From Muraenolepis orangiensis (taxonomy: Eukaryota > Chordata > Actinopteri > Gadiformes > Muraenolepididae): DNA of 64,000 bases. The position numbers and the translations under genes were made by a program. The stretch lies in contig CM051013.1 in assembly GCA_027704905.1 (NCBI GenBank), forward strand, positions 5,666,715-5,730,714. Reading direction: 5' to 3'. Position 1 is the first letter of the stretch, and the number at the start of each line of letters is the position of its first letter. Of the stretch, positions 24,718-60,254 are shown piece after piece. The notes below the pieces were generated by a model that made no database searches, was not told the origin of the DNA, and was given only the letters and a program-made list of their open reading frames with translations.

Positions 24718-27700
24718 ATAGTTTTGCCACAACAAACACATGTGGAGACACTGTTTCCGCGTAAGGCTCCGTGGAATCCATGAGTTCAATATCCCAATGC
24801 ACAGTGACACAGTAATCAATGTGACGTCCACGGTCACACCACCACCGCTATGACGTGACGACAACCGTCTAGGAACAACGACCACACAACGCCTGGGGTC
24901 CCGGTTACCCCCCCCCTCTTCGTCCCTCCTCTTCCCCCTCCTCCCCCGCTCCTTTTTACTCGTCACGTCCTCTTTTACGATGTTTATGATACAATATGTG
25001 TGTGTGTGTACGTGTATACGGATACAAATAAGATAAAAACTAAAAGCCATAAAACTCAAGCACTAACTCTTTAGAGCGCCGCCGAGTAGCTAGAGTTGAT
25101 TTATGTTCAAAACACTGAAGAAGAAGATGAAGAAGAAGAAGAAGAGAAGAAGAAGAAGAAGAAGAAAATAGTAAAACATGTCGGAAATGACATGGGTGTT
25201 TTTTCCTCTCCTGTACATTCCTTTCTGGAGGTCTTTTTGCTCATAAGGAGGAAAATTGCGCTCGTCAACTAGCTAGCACGGAGAAACCCGGGGTGCGTTT
25301 AAGTAGAACGAGGAGTGTCCTTTTTCTACTTTCCAGGCTGTTTCCGTGTGTGTCTTTTGTTTCTCTAGAGGTAGCCGATTCTATCCTAACAGTCGTGTGT
25401 CGTGAATAGTATTGTATTATGCCTCGTTTTTTGATAGTACGAATCATACATTATTAATCACGCAATCTCAAAAAATATGTACAAAAAATAGTTCTAATAA
25501 TAAAAAAAATGAAATATATATGGCTATATATATATATATATAAACATATATATATATATATATATATGTAAATACGCCAGGGTTTTTCCAGGGCTTGGGT
25601 GCAATCTGTCAAGCGAACTGGGTCACCCTTCGGTTTTCCTTGATCTTAAACTGGGTCACTCCCACCGAGTTTGTCATGTACCCCCCCACAGCACTGAATA
25701 ACCAGTGACTCCATACTATACTATAGACACATCTAGTGTTCCTACATCGTGGTGCCGTGTGCCGTGTGTACACAGTGAACACACACGCACGTCTTTCAGT
25801 TCTGACGGTTCCAAACGGAGCCCGGACAATCTCCATTGCCGTTCACAGAGACACTTGTTCCCCCCCCACCCACCACCACCACCACCACCACCATTACCCA
25901 CCACACCGAGTCCACCTGCAATCGAACTATGCGTTGAAGGACGACTTCCACCGACGTAAACAAAAGACGACCCCTGACCCCCTCGCGGCCCGATTGTGAG
26001 AACCTGCGTATTATATTATGTATGTGCTTTTGAAAACTCTTATTAGGGTGAATTCTATTGGCCCGTTTGAACTCATCTTTCGATGCCACGTCAAAAGACG
26101 TGTTTTTCCCCACACTTTGAAACAACTTTGCTGCCGCGTCACACGCTGGCAGATGCAATATTCACCGTTCGGTGTGTCCCCTCGCGTGCGAACGGAGTGG
26201 ACTGTGACTGGGACTGTGATAGACAGTCAGAGGGGGAGGGAGGGAGGGAAGGAGGGAAGACATTCCGGGAGATTCCAACGTGTTAAAAATACTGCCATTA
26301 GCAAATGCTATCGAGTAAAACGGAGGAACAAAAAGAAGGAGACAAAAAAATACTAAAGATGTCATTAATCCAGTAATTAATTCAGAGCACATTGAAGAGA
26401 AAGGTGGGGGAGGGGGGGGCTGGTGTGTCGCCTTACTTCAAAATGCTTCAGCACTGCCCGGGGGGTCTGCCCAATCGCACACGACCACAGCACAGCTCTG
26501 TGTGGTTCAATACAGAGGAGGACAGAGAAATGTGTGTGTGGGTGGGTGTGTGTTGTCGATGCATCTCTGTAAATCCTAGGCCCTCCCGCAGAGGATATGC
26601 AAGAACACGACAACCAGTGTGGCATACATTGTATTAACCCCACCACTCTCTTTTAAGATCTACTGTACATGTGGCGAATCCATTGGAACCAAAACAAAAA
26701 TCTCCATCGTTTGTAAGTGGATAGAAACATATATATGTATACACGCACAGTTATGTACTGTGACTTTCTTTCCGATAGTTCTTCTTGTAGATGTAACTTG
26801 CACAATTTAATCCTGAAACCGTGGGCTATTGTTTGCGTCCACAGGACAAACTATGGGTTTGTGTGTTGCGTCCGTTTTATGTTTGTTGGCGTCTTGTGTG
26901 TTTTTGTTTCTGATGGGATGCAAAAAGGGAAAATCCATCCGAAGCTCGTCGTCTCGTCTCTCGCTTACGATGTTTATTTGTACTCCAGCATGTTTGTGTA
27001 TGTGTGTTTGTGACTATATCTTATACAATCAACTGTATTTTTTAATTATTTTTGTTTGTTTTCACTGAAGGTTACGCCAGTTGTGGTACGACCAAACGTG
27101 GCCGATGTTTCTTATTTCCGCATCGTGTCTTCCCTCTCTGTCTTTGTGTCGATAACCGCGTGACCGTTTCCCCATCATCGTCAATGTTGCTAACTAGGAA
27201 AGCTAGCTTTGTGGAGTTAACACCCTGCCCCACCCACCCCCCCTCTCTGCATTGAAAACTGCCGCGTTTCTCTCTCTCTCTCGAGTGTGTGAAGCAGGCG
27301 GGGCACCCTACATGTTTACAACATGGACACACTGTATTCTGCTCCACACCCAAGGTACCAAGCCTCACACCCCACCCCCACCCCCCCACCCTGACGTTCA
27401 ACTCCTCGTCGTTCCACCGCCTCCTAAAAAAACCCATCGACGGTTGCGTTTGAAAAGACTATCTTTCTGTTTCTTTTCGAATCCCTGCGCTCTGCTGCAG
27501 CGACGATGGAGTTGGGGATGGACTTGTTGGGGTGTGGGGTGGAGGGGGCGGGGTGAATTGGGGGGGACCTGAGATTGTGTGTGTGTGTGTGTGTGTGAGT
27601 GTCCCCCCCCCCCCACCACACCCCCACCCCGCGGTGTTTTATTCGTGTCTAGTGTTGTGGTGCGTGTGTTCATGTCAGTATCTGTGCCGACTGTGGATGC

Positions 27701-27896
27701 ATGCTTTAGGACACAAGACGTTGCTCACGGAAGAAAAAAAAAAAAACCTCCTCCTTCTCTCGACTCTTATGTGGAACAAAAACTGTTAGGGGGGGGGGAA
27801 TCATTATTATTATTATTATAATGTAATCAAGGGAACCAAATAACTTAATACAAGATTTATCATATGTGTTACCAGTTCTGTAAGAAACAAATAGGA

Positions 27897-27902
27897 AATA
27901 AA
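27897..27902 (+). promoter_or_regulatory. AATAAA, candidate distal polyadenylation signal of syt2
   Basis: A canonical hexamer followed by T-rich and G-rich sequence at 27907-27980, in the right position for the end of a long syt2 3' UTR. It lies about 130 bp from the opposing signal of ppp1r12b. Assignment is inference. Confidence 0.35.
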
Positions 27903-28035
27903 GGCCTTTTAATAACCATCGCTTGTGCAGGTTGTCGTTTTCATGTGAATGTCTTGGTTGTTTTTTTGGGGGGGGGGGGGTAATCTGCTGAAATGTTCCA
28001 ATAATTCGGGACAATGTTTTTCGATCTTTGAATAG

Positions 28036-28041
28036 TTTATT
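28036..28041 (-). promoter_or_regulatory. AATAAA on the minus strand, candidate polyadenylation signal of ppp1r12b
   Basis: TTTATT on the plus strand reads AATAAA on the minus strand, about 0.9 kb downstream of the ppp1r12b stop codon. It is the first canonical minus-strand hexamer I noticed downstream of the distal leucine-zipper exon. Confidence 0.35.
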
Positions 28042-28964
28042 AAGTAAAGTGAGAAAATGTGGGTGTCCTCCTATACACATGTCAAACCTCTACATATGAT
28101 ACTGCGTATTGTATAATATTTACAACGCAAGAATGCAAACAGATGCTATAGGATTACACACACGTCCTATAAGTGGTCGAGCTGTGGAAATAACGTACAT
28201 AAGTAAGAACATCTGCTCTTGTGAAACAAGAAATCACAACGATTTCACAGCCAGGCCCCCCCCCCCCCCCCCCCCCCGGGACTCCCGAAATAACCGTCGC
28301 ATCGGTGGAATTTAAAACAAAACTCTGAAAGGATTAAATTATTTCATGGTTACAATCAAATCAAATAAAAAAAATGATAAAAAAAACCCAAACAAGAATG
28401 ATTATACTTGGAATAAGCCCACGTTTTGTGGCTTCTTCTGTTGGTCAGGTACAGGGGAAGCGTGAAGCCAGCTGGGTCATTCAACACACCTTCCGCTTGA
28501 GGACAATAAACCACTTAGCTTCTCCTTTGTTTGTAAGTGTAATAAAATGAAAGATTTTTTTTTTGTCCACGGCGCGCTACGCCGTAGTAAATACATTACA
28601 TGTGGCCTGCCGAGTATCAGATGGCTTAATACTTGATAGTTGGCGGGGGGTTTGCAACCTTTTTTCTTTTGCAACCTCCGTTCACATGGCGCTTCCTATT
28701 GGTGAAAACGCAGGAAGTAATTATGTGCTTTGGCACCAACTGAGACAGCTGCAGCTCCACGGAAATGTGGGGAAAAAAAGCCGTCTTAAAACACCTGCGA
28801 TGATTCGAATCTGACCAATCACCGGACGGGTATTGTGCCGTGTTTGACTGGAATGGGCCAAAAAATGTCTCCTCGACGTCGCTACGAAAAAATTGTCCCG
28901 TTATAATTTCATACGTTCGTATGTATTGAATATTTAGAAGAAAAGAAGAAGAAAAAACAAAACT

Positions 28965-51069
<22,105 letters not shown>

Positions 51070-52984
51070 GGCCAGAGAGATAAGGAGCCACCTTGAGACG
51101 CGGAAACAAAAACGGATGAGGCCGGTGACTTTGTGACAGTGAGGAGAGAAAGAGACTACTGGACTGAGAGTGGATGAGAGAGAGAGAAGGGGGGGGGGGG
51201 GGGGGAGTGAGCGTGAGAGCTAGAGGGAGAGAGAGAGAGAGCCAGAGAGACTACCTCCCTACTGAAGCTTTTCTTTACCGACAGGACAATCTGACCAACA
51301 GGGTCTGGCGCATGCAGTTCTAAACTGCAGAGCAGTTTGCCCCACACACGGCAGTATATGGAAACACACACACAGCACTACACACAAATAGCACTATGTA
51401 ACATACATACACGTAGCACTATGCAGAACTCACCAAAATAGCACTATGCAGCACAAACAAATAGCACTATACAGAACACACCCAAACCCATAGCAGCTTG
51501 GTAAAATAAGTACATATTAAATCAACTGTGCAGGTTTCCTTGTGGATGCCTCAGGAGTCATATTGCCTAAATTACTCACATTACCGTAGTTTAATGAATT
51601 CAAGTGCAGCTCATTTTTAGCTATAAATATCAAAATGTTCCCAGGAGTTTATAAATCAGAATTTGAGGTATTTTATGCAAAAAACAATGTGGTGAAATGG
51701 AATTGTTCGGGCTGTAACACACACACACACACAACACACACACACGTGTACTCCCCACAGCCAATCAAAAGACAGAACAGATTGTAGAAAACAAAAAAAG
51801 GTTTATTGAACAATACAAAGGGGCAGGGCTTGGGATGAGGGCCTTTGCACCGACAATATCAATGGTGAAAATAAAAAATAATAAACAGTATTGATTACGC
51901 ATATATACTGTATATGCAGGCATTGTGTGTTTTGGTCTGATTAGAATTGTGACACCAATTCTAACCCCCATTTATTCCATGATTTGGTATTTGGATCAAT
52001 TGACAGTGAGTGGACATGAGTAAAGTCAAAACAAAACCAAAAAGCAAAATACATCGACAATAATATGAAATCCTTTTGAGACTTTTGATTTGTTTTGAAT
52101 TACATTTCCCTTGTTATACGATATTTTAGCGGCCTTCTAGTGTTAAAAAAAACACAACAAGTTTCACATGACACCAACACACAAGTGGTACCAAAACGGG
52201 TACTCGGGTTGTCCTTCAGCTACCGACACGACGCACGGACAGACAGACACATGGCTTCAAATGAGTAAATGCGCGTGTTCAGTTATTGTTGTACCTCGCG
52301 TTAAAAATGTGACAAATGTAGTGTACGAAGACAGGTGTACGAAGACGGGTGTACGAAGACGGGTGTACGAAGACTCATTTTTAAACAGGTTAAGGCTCTG
52401 AACAGGGGGGGGGGGGGGGGAGTGGGGGGGTAGTGCTATTGGCAAGGAAACCCTGAATAACTTAGTTGAACTTTTTAGTTGAGGTACCGGAAGCTTCAGT
52501 GTTGAACACGTGACCTGATCTTCCATCCACAGAAGAAAACGCCACCATGTGCATTGTTGCTATGTTAGCATCATTGTTGCTACGTTAGCATCAGCAGTCC
52601 AGGGTATCGTCGGCATGTTGTCGACGGTCCATTCTTCAGTTTAGCGGAAGAGTGTTCTCTCTGCAGAAATCGCTCTCTAAAAAAAACAAAAACAAAAAGA
52701 ATACATTTGATTTACTTTATATTATCGATATAAAAAGATTTATTTTTGGCCATTTGCAACAAGTACAATGGAATGCTTACTCCCCATTCCCTACCACAGT
52801 ATGAAAAAATACTATACACAATACAAATGAACATAAAAAATAATAATAAAGTGACTGATGGACGATATGTACATACCACCACCAATGTATCACCAATGTA
52901 TGTGTTTTTCAGTGACAATAATGAGCTCAATTCATGAATAGACAAATGTGTGAAGCAGCGATGTGTTGCAGTGTGTCAAGTGCT
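51070..52984. other. Intergenic stretch between ppp1r12b and the membrane coiled-coil gene
   Basis: Contains GA-rich and G-run sequence near 51180, AT-rich DNA, four tandem copies of gtacgaagac near 52323-52372, and probably the 3' UTR of the upstream gene. No ankyrin-repeat exon was found. Confidence 0.6.
52739..52744 (-). promoter_or_regulatory. AATAAA, candidate polyadenylation signal of the membrane coiled-coil gene
   Basis: TTTATT on the plus strand, about 240 bp beyond the stop codon on the minus strand. A second minus-strand AATAAA is at 51802-51807. Confidence 0.4.
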
Positions 52985-53638
52985 TCACTCACAGTCCTCC
53001 TCAGGTTCTTCAAGCTCTTCTTCTACAGCCTCCATCTGTGGCTCCTCCTCCTCCTCCTCCTCCTCCTCCTCCACATCCTCTTCCGCTGCATCCTGCTCCG
53101 GTTCAGATTCCGCCTCCTTCTCCACTTCAAAATGTTCCTCATCCTTAACTAGACTTTGCTCCTCAACATTATCTCCTTCAGTCAGCACCTCCTCCTCCTC
53201 CTCCTCCTCCTCCTCCTCAACATTATCTTCCGCAATCCCCTCCTCCTCAACAGCATCTCCTTCAGATGCCGCCGCCGCCGCCGCCTCCTCCTCCTCCTCC
53301 TCCTCCGCCACCTCTTGCTCTTCCTCGGCAGTCTCCTCCTCTTCCTCCCTAGCCTCCTCTACCTCCACCTCTTGGGGCTCTGGAGAAGACTCCTCATGTA
53401 CCTCCTCTTCTTCTGCAACCTCCTCCATCTCTACCACCTCCTGCTCCACCGGGGCTGCGGTTGGTGCTTCTTGCTCCTCCTCTGGCTGTGCTTCATCACC
53501 ATCCTCTTGTTCTGGTTCTTCTACTACTGGTTCTTCTACTACTGGTTCTTCCGCTGCTGTGGGAACCACCTCTTCAGGCAGTGGGGGTGCTGCTGCTGCC
53601 ACCACCTCTTCGGGCTCCACAGGAGCTTCACCCTCCGG
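52985..53638 (-). CDS. Membrane coiled-coil gene, terminal exon 4 (Glu/Pro-rich tail)
   Basis: 654 nt ending in a stop. The acceptor is probably ccgtcgaccag|CCGGAGGGT. A second acceptor 42 nt upstream (tttgtgtcag|AAG, exon start 53680) is also in phase 0 and would add 14 residues. The tail is built of Glu, Ala, Pro and Val with two tandem VVEEP units and Glu runs encoded by GAG-repeat DNA, and ends EEPEEDCE. Repeat-driven length variation between individuals is likely. Confidence 0.75.
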   Translation of the reverse strand, partial: PEGEAPVEPEEVVAAAAPPLPEEVVPTAAEEPVVEEPVVEEPEQEDGDEAQPEEEQEAPTAAPVEQEVVEMEEVAEEEEVHEESSPEPQEVEVEEAREEEEETAEEEQEVAEEEEEEEAAAAAASEGDAVEEEGIAEDNVEEEEEEEEEEVLTEGDNVEEQSLVKDEEHFEVEKEAESEPEQDAAEEDVEEEEEEEEEEPQMEAVEEELEEPEEDCE

Positions 53639-56600
53639 CTGGTCGACGGAAGAAAATATTTGAGATCGGTTGACACACTTCTGACACAAAATCTATTCAA
53701 ATCAAAATAATATGCAATCCAAGCAACTGATTTTACAGGCTTGTTAGGAAGGAAATTGACTGGTGGCGACTAGTAGGTCTCCTGCCTACCTACTGTATGT
53801 TGAATGCACGTATTGTAAGTCGCTTTGGACATAAGCGTCTGCTGAATGAATAAAGTTGAATGAAAGTAAGCAAATACCTAAATCACAGTGTGTGTGTGTG
53901 TGTGATTACGGGGAGGCGATAGCCAGCATGTGGACGGACTGGATGTGGGATTCCACAGGAGGTAATTAGTGTAGTTAATGGGGTGGTCTCATTACGGTCC
54001 CCGGTGGGCACAAACGGGATAAGAATAGTAGAGGGACAATGTGGGCCATTGAAGACAGAGGGATTCTTGGTGAATTGGATGTTCTTAAAGATCTTCAGTG
54101 TTGGATAATGGATCCAAATGGGATACATAGACGTCTAATAAATCATACTCATTGTACCAAATGAATGCTTTGAAATCTTTTAGAAATACATACAACAAAC
54201 GCTTGTTGTTGACTTACGGCATTTTGCTGTTTCTCGACACTGACCTCCAGGACACGGCTGGAATGCTCGGCCTCAAGCATCTCTCTGTATGTGACACACA
54301 CCCACACATTTGATGACTGAAGGTAAAGACACAGTCACAGATACAGTAGTTTGGAATGGAATCTACTTTCTTGCACAAAGCAGCTACGATGTGAACCAAG
54401 GTACTGTGTTGTTCACAGCTCGGCATCAGGCCTGGAATTTCAATGGGGAACCAACTTCCAAAAACAATGTTGATGTTACAAATGTGAACACTACACCATG
54501 AATCAAAAAGAACCCACTCACAGTACCCTGGGGTAACACCAAAATATTCAGAGCACACAGCCAGTCGCGCGCACACACACACACGCTTAGACAATGTCAA
54601 CACAATCTTATGGGTCAGAGGACGAGAGCTATTTACCACCCCCCCCCCCCCATCATCGCCACTGAAACGTACCTGACGGCGGAGACCTCCAGAGAACTGG
54701 CCTCCAGCTGAGACCCGTGGGCGCCCAGCTGCGCCTTCAGCCCCCGGAGCTCGGTAGCCTGGCCGTCCAGGGCGGCGTCTGCCTGCCCCAGTCCCCCTGC
54801 CAAGGCCTCCACCCTCTGGGCCAGCTGGGCGGAGAGCGCCCCCAGCTCCTCCACCTGGAGCCGGACCACCTCCAGCTCCTCGCTCTTCCCCTGGAGGGCG
54901 CCGTGCAGCAGCCCCAGCTGCTCGGCGGACGCGGCGGCCTGCTGCACCTCCGCCAGCCGGGCCTTCATCTCGATGTGGAGGGAGAGCGCCTGGGCTGGCA
55001 GGTCGGACGCCTTCAGCTGCTCCGCCGTGGCCATGGCTACGCCCGCCTGCTTCTGGGCCATGGCGAAGGAATCCTCCAGGGCATCGAAGCGCTTCTGCAC
55101 GCCGTCCGACGAGTGCTCCTGCCATGAAGGACGACAAATTACGCATTACGGAGGATTTATTCCGATTCAGCTTCATCTCAATTCTTATTAAGGTCATATC
55201 AGGGGTTTTCGATTATTTAATACACTTCATTGGGACCACAAATTGTCACCCCAACATGCTCTCTTTTTGTTTGAATGTCAGTATGTTTATGTAGCTCATG
55301 TATCAAAGACATGAGAGCACCCAGGGTCAAACATATCACAGAAGATATTGAGCCACGCACACCACCGACACACATTTCATGTCTCTTGCATCCGCGCGCA
55401 CACACAGACTGGACTGGCGTGTGCCGTGCAGATGACTTGACCACATCTGAATGCTCAGTGATGTGTACATTTCTATCAATTATTCAATGCATCTTGTTGC
55501 CTCGCAACAAAAAAAACCTGAAGTGAAAAGAGTAGTATTGAGTCTAGGACTGTAGCACAATGCCCCCCCAGTGTATATATCAGGACTCTTGACAAGGGTT
55601 CGACATGCCAACGTGTGTGACATGTTCCACAAGTACAAGACAAAAATAACCTGGACGAATCAGGGAAAACGTCACTTTTTTATTGAATCGCCCGATGTCC
55701 CGACACTAGAGCGTGCAGGAAAACTCATGAACACGTGAAATGAAGAGTGACTACTAGGCTAAATTTAACCCTGGCACACTACCTCCTTGTATTTCAGGTC
55801 TACTATTTTTACAACAGCCGAGCTGCTGCTGTGGTGGGCCACTGAGGCGACACGTGGCCCACTGTCAGGCTGTCTAGTAATGCAGATACATATTTCAGTA
55901 TATGATATAAACTCAAATGGGTCTCAGAAAGTCACAGAATAAAACGCCTCAGTCCCCCCCCCCCCCCTGAACGATAATCCCAACAGCTGTGTCTCACCTT
56001 GTGGAGATGATGTGGAACACTAGCGTACACACACCTCGAATGACTGGCCAGGCATTCAGACATTTGGATAAGAGTGGAGCTGAACTACTCTTTGCTACTT
56101 GCAATTTGCAATAGGCTGCAGCCAGCCGTGTGTGTGTGTGTGTGTTCGCGGTGTTCATAATTAAGGTTACATAACATGTATGTACAATAGCCTGCATCCT
56201 ATAATGCAGATGAAGCCACACAGGAAAGGAATGATTGCATTTTTTGTTGTTGTTGCAAACACCCATATTCATATAAGGGGGGTTTATTTATTCATTGTGT
56301 ATATGTGTAATATCCTTTGTTGCAACACACTACGGTTAAGTCGCTTTGGATAAAAGCGTCTTGCTAAAATGACTCTCATGCAATGTAATGTAATGTCATG
56401 CATGCCCTACCTTAATGGACTGTCGAATGTCTTCGTGAGAGGACTGAAGTTTGACTATCTTCATCTGCATGCCCGTGTAGATGTCCGTCAGGTGGCCGAC
56501 GGTCTGGTGCTGCTGGACGCAGAACCACGACACGGTGGCGCCCCCGACCACCATCATCAGGAGCAGGACGAACTGCACGGTGAAAGAGGTGTTCGAACCC

Positions 56601-56689
56601 GCGTCCCGAACCTCCGACTCGGGGACGTCATGCTTGAAAAAGTTATCTTCGTGCTTGGCGCTTTTGGCTTTTCGGTGTTTACCCGTCAT
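52985..56689 (-). CDS. Unidentified single-pass membrane protein with coiled coil and Glu-rich tail (4 exons)
   Basis: The join on the minus strand is 56689-56411, 55118-54673, 54284-54218, 53638-52985; phases 0, 2, 0 agree, giving about 481 residues. Residues 1-36 are a basic then polar N-terminus. A hydrophobic segment (about 37-58, TVQFVLLLMMVVGGATVSWF) has no preceding cleavable signal look, so a signal-anchor with N-terminus in the cytosol is likely. Residues about 60-264 are Ala/Leu/Gln/Glu-rich with coiled-coil character. The last 217 residues are extremely acidic, with Glu runs of up to ten. The layout recalls golgi, ER or IKBIP-type membrane coiled-coil proteins (WF..QQ after the membrane segment is reminiscent of IKBIP), but I cannot name a family. 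A GC-box-rich region lies just upstream. Confidence 0.75.
53765..53865 (+). repeat. Teleost SINE-like tail
   Basis: Contains gtaagtcgctttggacataa and gcgtctgctgaatgaataaa, a well-known fish interspersed motif, in an intron of the membrane coiled-coil gene. Confidence 0.6.
54218..54284 (-). CDS. Membrane coiled-coil gene, exon 3 (67 nt)
   Basis: Acceptor gtgtcacatacag, donor GCC|GTAAGT, phase 2 in and 0 out. Encodes EMLEAEHSSRVLEVSVEKQQ then NA. Exact phase fit to both neighbours supports an exon that is too short to stand out as an open frame. Confidence 0.72.
54673..55118 (-). CDS. Membrane coiled-coil gene, exon 2 (coiled coil)
   Basis: 446 nt, phase 0 in and 2 out. Acceptor cttcatggcag, donor CAG|GTACGT. 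GC-rich third positions and 148 codons of Leu/Ala/Gln/Glu heptads (EELEVVRLQVEELGALSAQL and similar) mark it as real coding sequence. The complementary strand also stays open here because of the same composition. Confidence 0.8.
55119..56410. other. Intron 1 of the membrane coiled-coil gene
   Basis: Unique-looking AT-rich sequence, a short GT tract near 56130 and a SINE-like tail at about 56330-56400 (aagtcgctttggataaaagc, then aatgtaatgtaatg). No exon seen. Confidence 0.6.
56411..56689 (-). CDS. Membrane coiled-coil gene, exon 1 (start, basic N-terminus, membrane segment)
   Basis: 279 nt from ATG, 93 codons, donor AAG|GTAGGG, phase 0. The start is chosen because it is the first ATG downstream of a CpG-rich, GC-box region and opens a lysine/histidine-rich N-terminus (MTGKHRKAKSAKHED). 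Confidence 0.75.
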
Positions 56690-56959
56690 GTTTCAAACCC
56701 ACCGCCACCGAGGACACGATGTTCTTTCTATAACGACGAGACGAGAAGCGGAGAGAAAGGCGACCTTTTTTTTTCTCTTTCTTACCTCTCTCGGAGCGTC
56801 CAGAAAGAAAGACAGAAGGAAAACAAAGTGTCGCTCAAGGATTTCTGGCCCTCCGGTTACCGAGTTGAACCACAAACAATGTCTCCTCCGGTGAATCGAC
56901 AGGTCTCAACGTTATCCCGCACGCCGCAATTACCGAAAAGCGTAAAGTTGTGCGTGCGT

Positions 56960-57060
56960 GGAGATGGGTAAGGGAAGGCAGGGAGGCGCGTGGACCCCGT
57001 CCGCTCGCGGAGGGGGCGTGTCGGGAGGGGGCGGGGCGAGGCGCACACGCCCCCCTGCTG
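56960..57060 (-). promoter_or_regulatory. GC-box-rich candidate promoter of the membrane coiled-coil gene
   Basis: A locally CpG-rich stretch contains gggggcgtg and ggggcggggc boxes about 310-360 bp upstream of the start codon. No TATA box is obvious. It resembles a CpG-island promoter and contrasts with the AT-rich surroundings. Confidence 0.45.
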
Positions 57061-57198
57061 TGAATGGCTGAAATGTTCACAACGTGTTCTTTCATGGAAT
57101 AAAAAAAAAAACCCACACCACATTGGTTCAATTACAAACGACGTTTATTATTATTATTCTTCTTATTTTAATAACGTTTAATCTCAAAACCAGCGTAT

Positions 57199-58060
57199 AG
57201 GCCCTAATCATTAACATCATGTATTGTTCTAGTATAGTATAGTAGTATTGTTCTAGTATAGGCCCTAATCATTAACATCATGTATTGTTCTAGTATAGGC
57301 CCTAATCATTAACATCATGTATTGTTCTAGTATAGTATAGTAGTATTGTTCTAGTATAGGCCCTAATCATTAACATCATGTATTGTTCTAGTATAGTATA
57401 ATTGTTCTAGTATAGGCCCTAATCATTAACATCATGTATTGTTCTAGTATAGTATAGTAGTATTGTTCTAGTATAGGCCCTAATCATTAACATCATGTAT
57501 TGTTCTAGTATAGGCCCTAATCATTAACATCATGTATTGTTCTAGTATAGTAGTATTGTTCTAGTATAGGCCCTAATCATTAACATCATGTATTGTTCTA
57601 GTATAGTATAGTAGTATTGTTCTAGTATAGGCCCTAATCATTAACATCATGTATTGTTCTAGTATAGTATAGTAGTATTGTTCTAGTATAGGCCCTAATC
57701 ATTAACATCATGTATTGTTCTAGTATAGTATAGTAGTATTGTTCTAGTATAGGCCCTAATCATTAACATCATGTATTGTTCTAGTATAGTATAGTAGTAT
57801 TGTTCTAGTATAGGCCCTAATCATTAACATCATGTATTGTTCTAGTATAGTGTAGTAGTATTGTTCTAGTATAGGCCCTAATCATTAACATCATGTATTG
57901 TTCTAGTATAGTATAGTAGTATTGTTCTAGTATAGGCCCTAATCATTAACATCATGTATTGTTCTAGTATAGTAGTATAGTAGTATAGTTCTAGTATAGG
58001 CCCTAATCATTAACAACATGTATTGTTCTAGTATAGTAGTATAGTAGTATAGTATAGTAT
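57199..58060. repeat. 61-bp minisatellite, array 1
   Basis: About 15 copies of a unit containing ccctaatcattaacatcatg and tattgttctagtatagt; copies differ by deletion of internal tagtatagta steps. Confidence 0.95.
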
Positions 58061-58610
<550 letters not shown>

Positions 58611-59519
58611 ACTAATCATTAACATCATGTATTGTTCTAGTATAGTATAGTAGTATTGTTCTAGTATAGGCCCTAATCATTAACATCATGTATTGTTCTA
58701 GTATAGGCCCTAATCATTAACATCATGTATTGTTCTAGTATAGTATAGTAGTATTGTTCTAGTATAGGCCCTAATCATTAACATCATGTATTGTTCTAGT
58801 ATAGTATAGTAGTATTGTTCTAGTATAGGCCCTAATCATTAACATCATGTATTGTTCTAGTATAGTAGTAGTATTGTTCTAGTATAGGCCCTAATCATTA
58901 ACATCATGTATTGTTCTAGTATAGGCCCTAATCATTAACATCATGTATTGTTCTAGTATAGTATTGTTCTAGTATAGGCCCTAATCATTAACATCATGTA
59001 TTGTTCTAGTATAGTAGTATTGTTCTAGTATAGGCCCTAATCATTAACATCATGTATTGTTCTAGTATAGTATAGTAGTATTGTTCTAGTATAGGCCCTA
59101 ATCATTAACATCATGTATTGTTCTAGTATAGTATAGTAGTATTGTTCTAGTATAGGCCCTAATCATTAACATCATGTATTGTTCTAGTATAGTATAGTAG
59201 TATTGTTCTAGTATAGGCCCTAATCATTAACATCATGTATTGTTCTAGTATAGTGTAGTAGTATTGTTCTAGTATAGGCCCTAATCATTAACATCATGTA
59301 TTGTTCTAGTATAGTAGTATTGTTCTAGTATAGGCCCTAATCATTAACATCATGTATTGTTCTAGTATAGTATAGTAGTATTGTTCTAGTATAGGCCCTA
59401 ATCATTAACATCATGTATTGTTCTAGTATAGTAGTATAGTAGTATAGTTCTAGTATAGGCCCTAATCATTAACAACATGTATTGTTCTAGTATAGTAGTA
59501 TAGTAGTATAGTATAGTAT
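58611..59519. repeat. 61-bp minisatellite, array 2
   Basis: Same unit as array 1, with several runs of copies in the same order of variants, including a shared gtgtag variant. Confidence 0.95.
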
Positions 59520-60110
<591 letters not shown>

Positions 60111-60254
60111 CATACAGTGCAATACAACAATCCCATACAGCTTTGTGAACGGATGAACACTCAATGCAAAAAAAACCAACGTGCGTGTCATGTGTATTAT
60201 TTTAGAATTGTAAATTCCAACTTCGTGCAAATCTTTGGAGCTGGTGATAACATT

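Noticed and set aside
26829..27068. 79-residue hydrophobic Cys-rich frame
   Set aside because: Single frame in AT-rich presumed 3' UTR; no family match and no splice context.
52950..53663. 237-residue Ser-rich plus-strand frame
   Set aside because: Antisense shadow of the Glu-rich exon (GAG/CTC repeats); no splice or start support.
56575..56610. gttcgaacccgcg, tRNA box-B-like
   Set aside because: It lies inside exon 1 of the membrane gene; there is no box A or cloverleaf.
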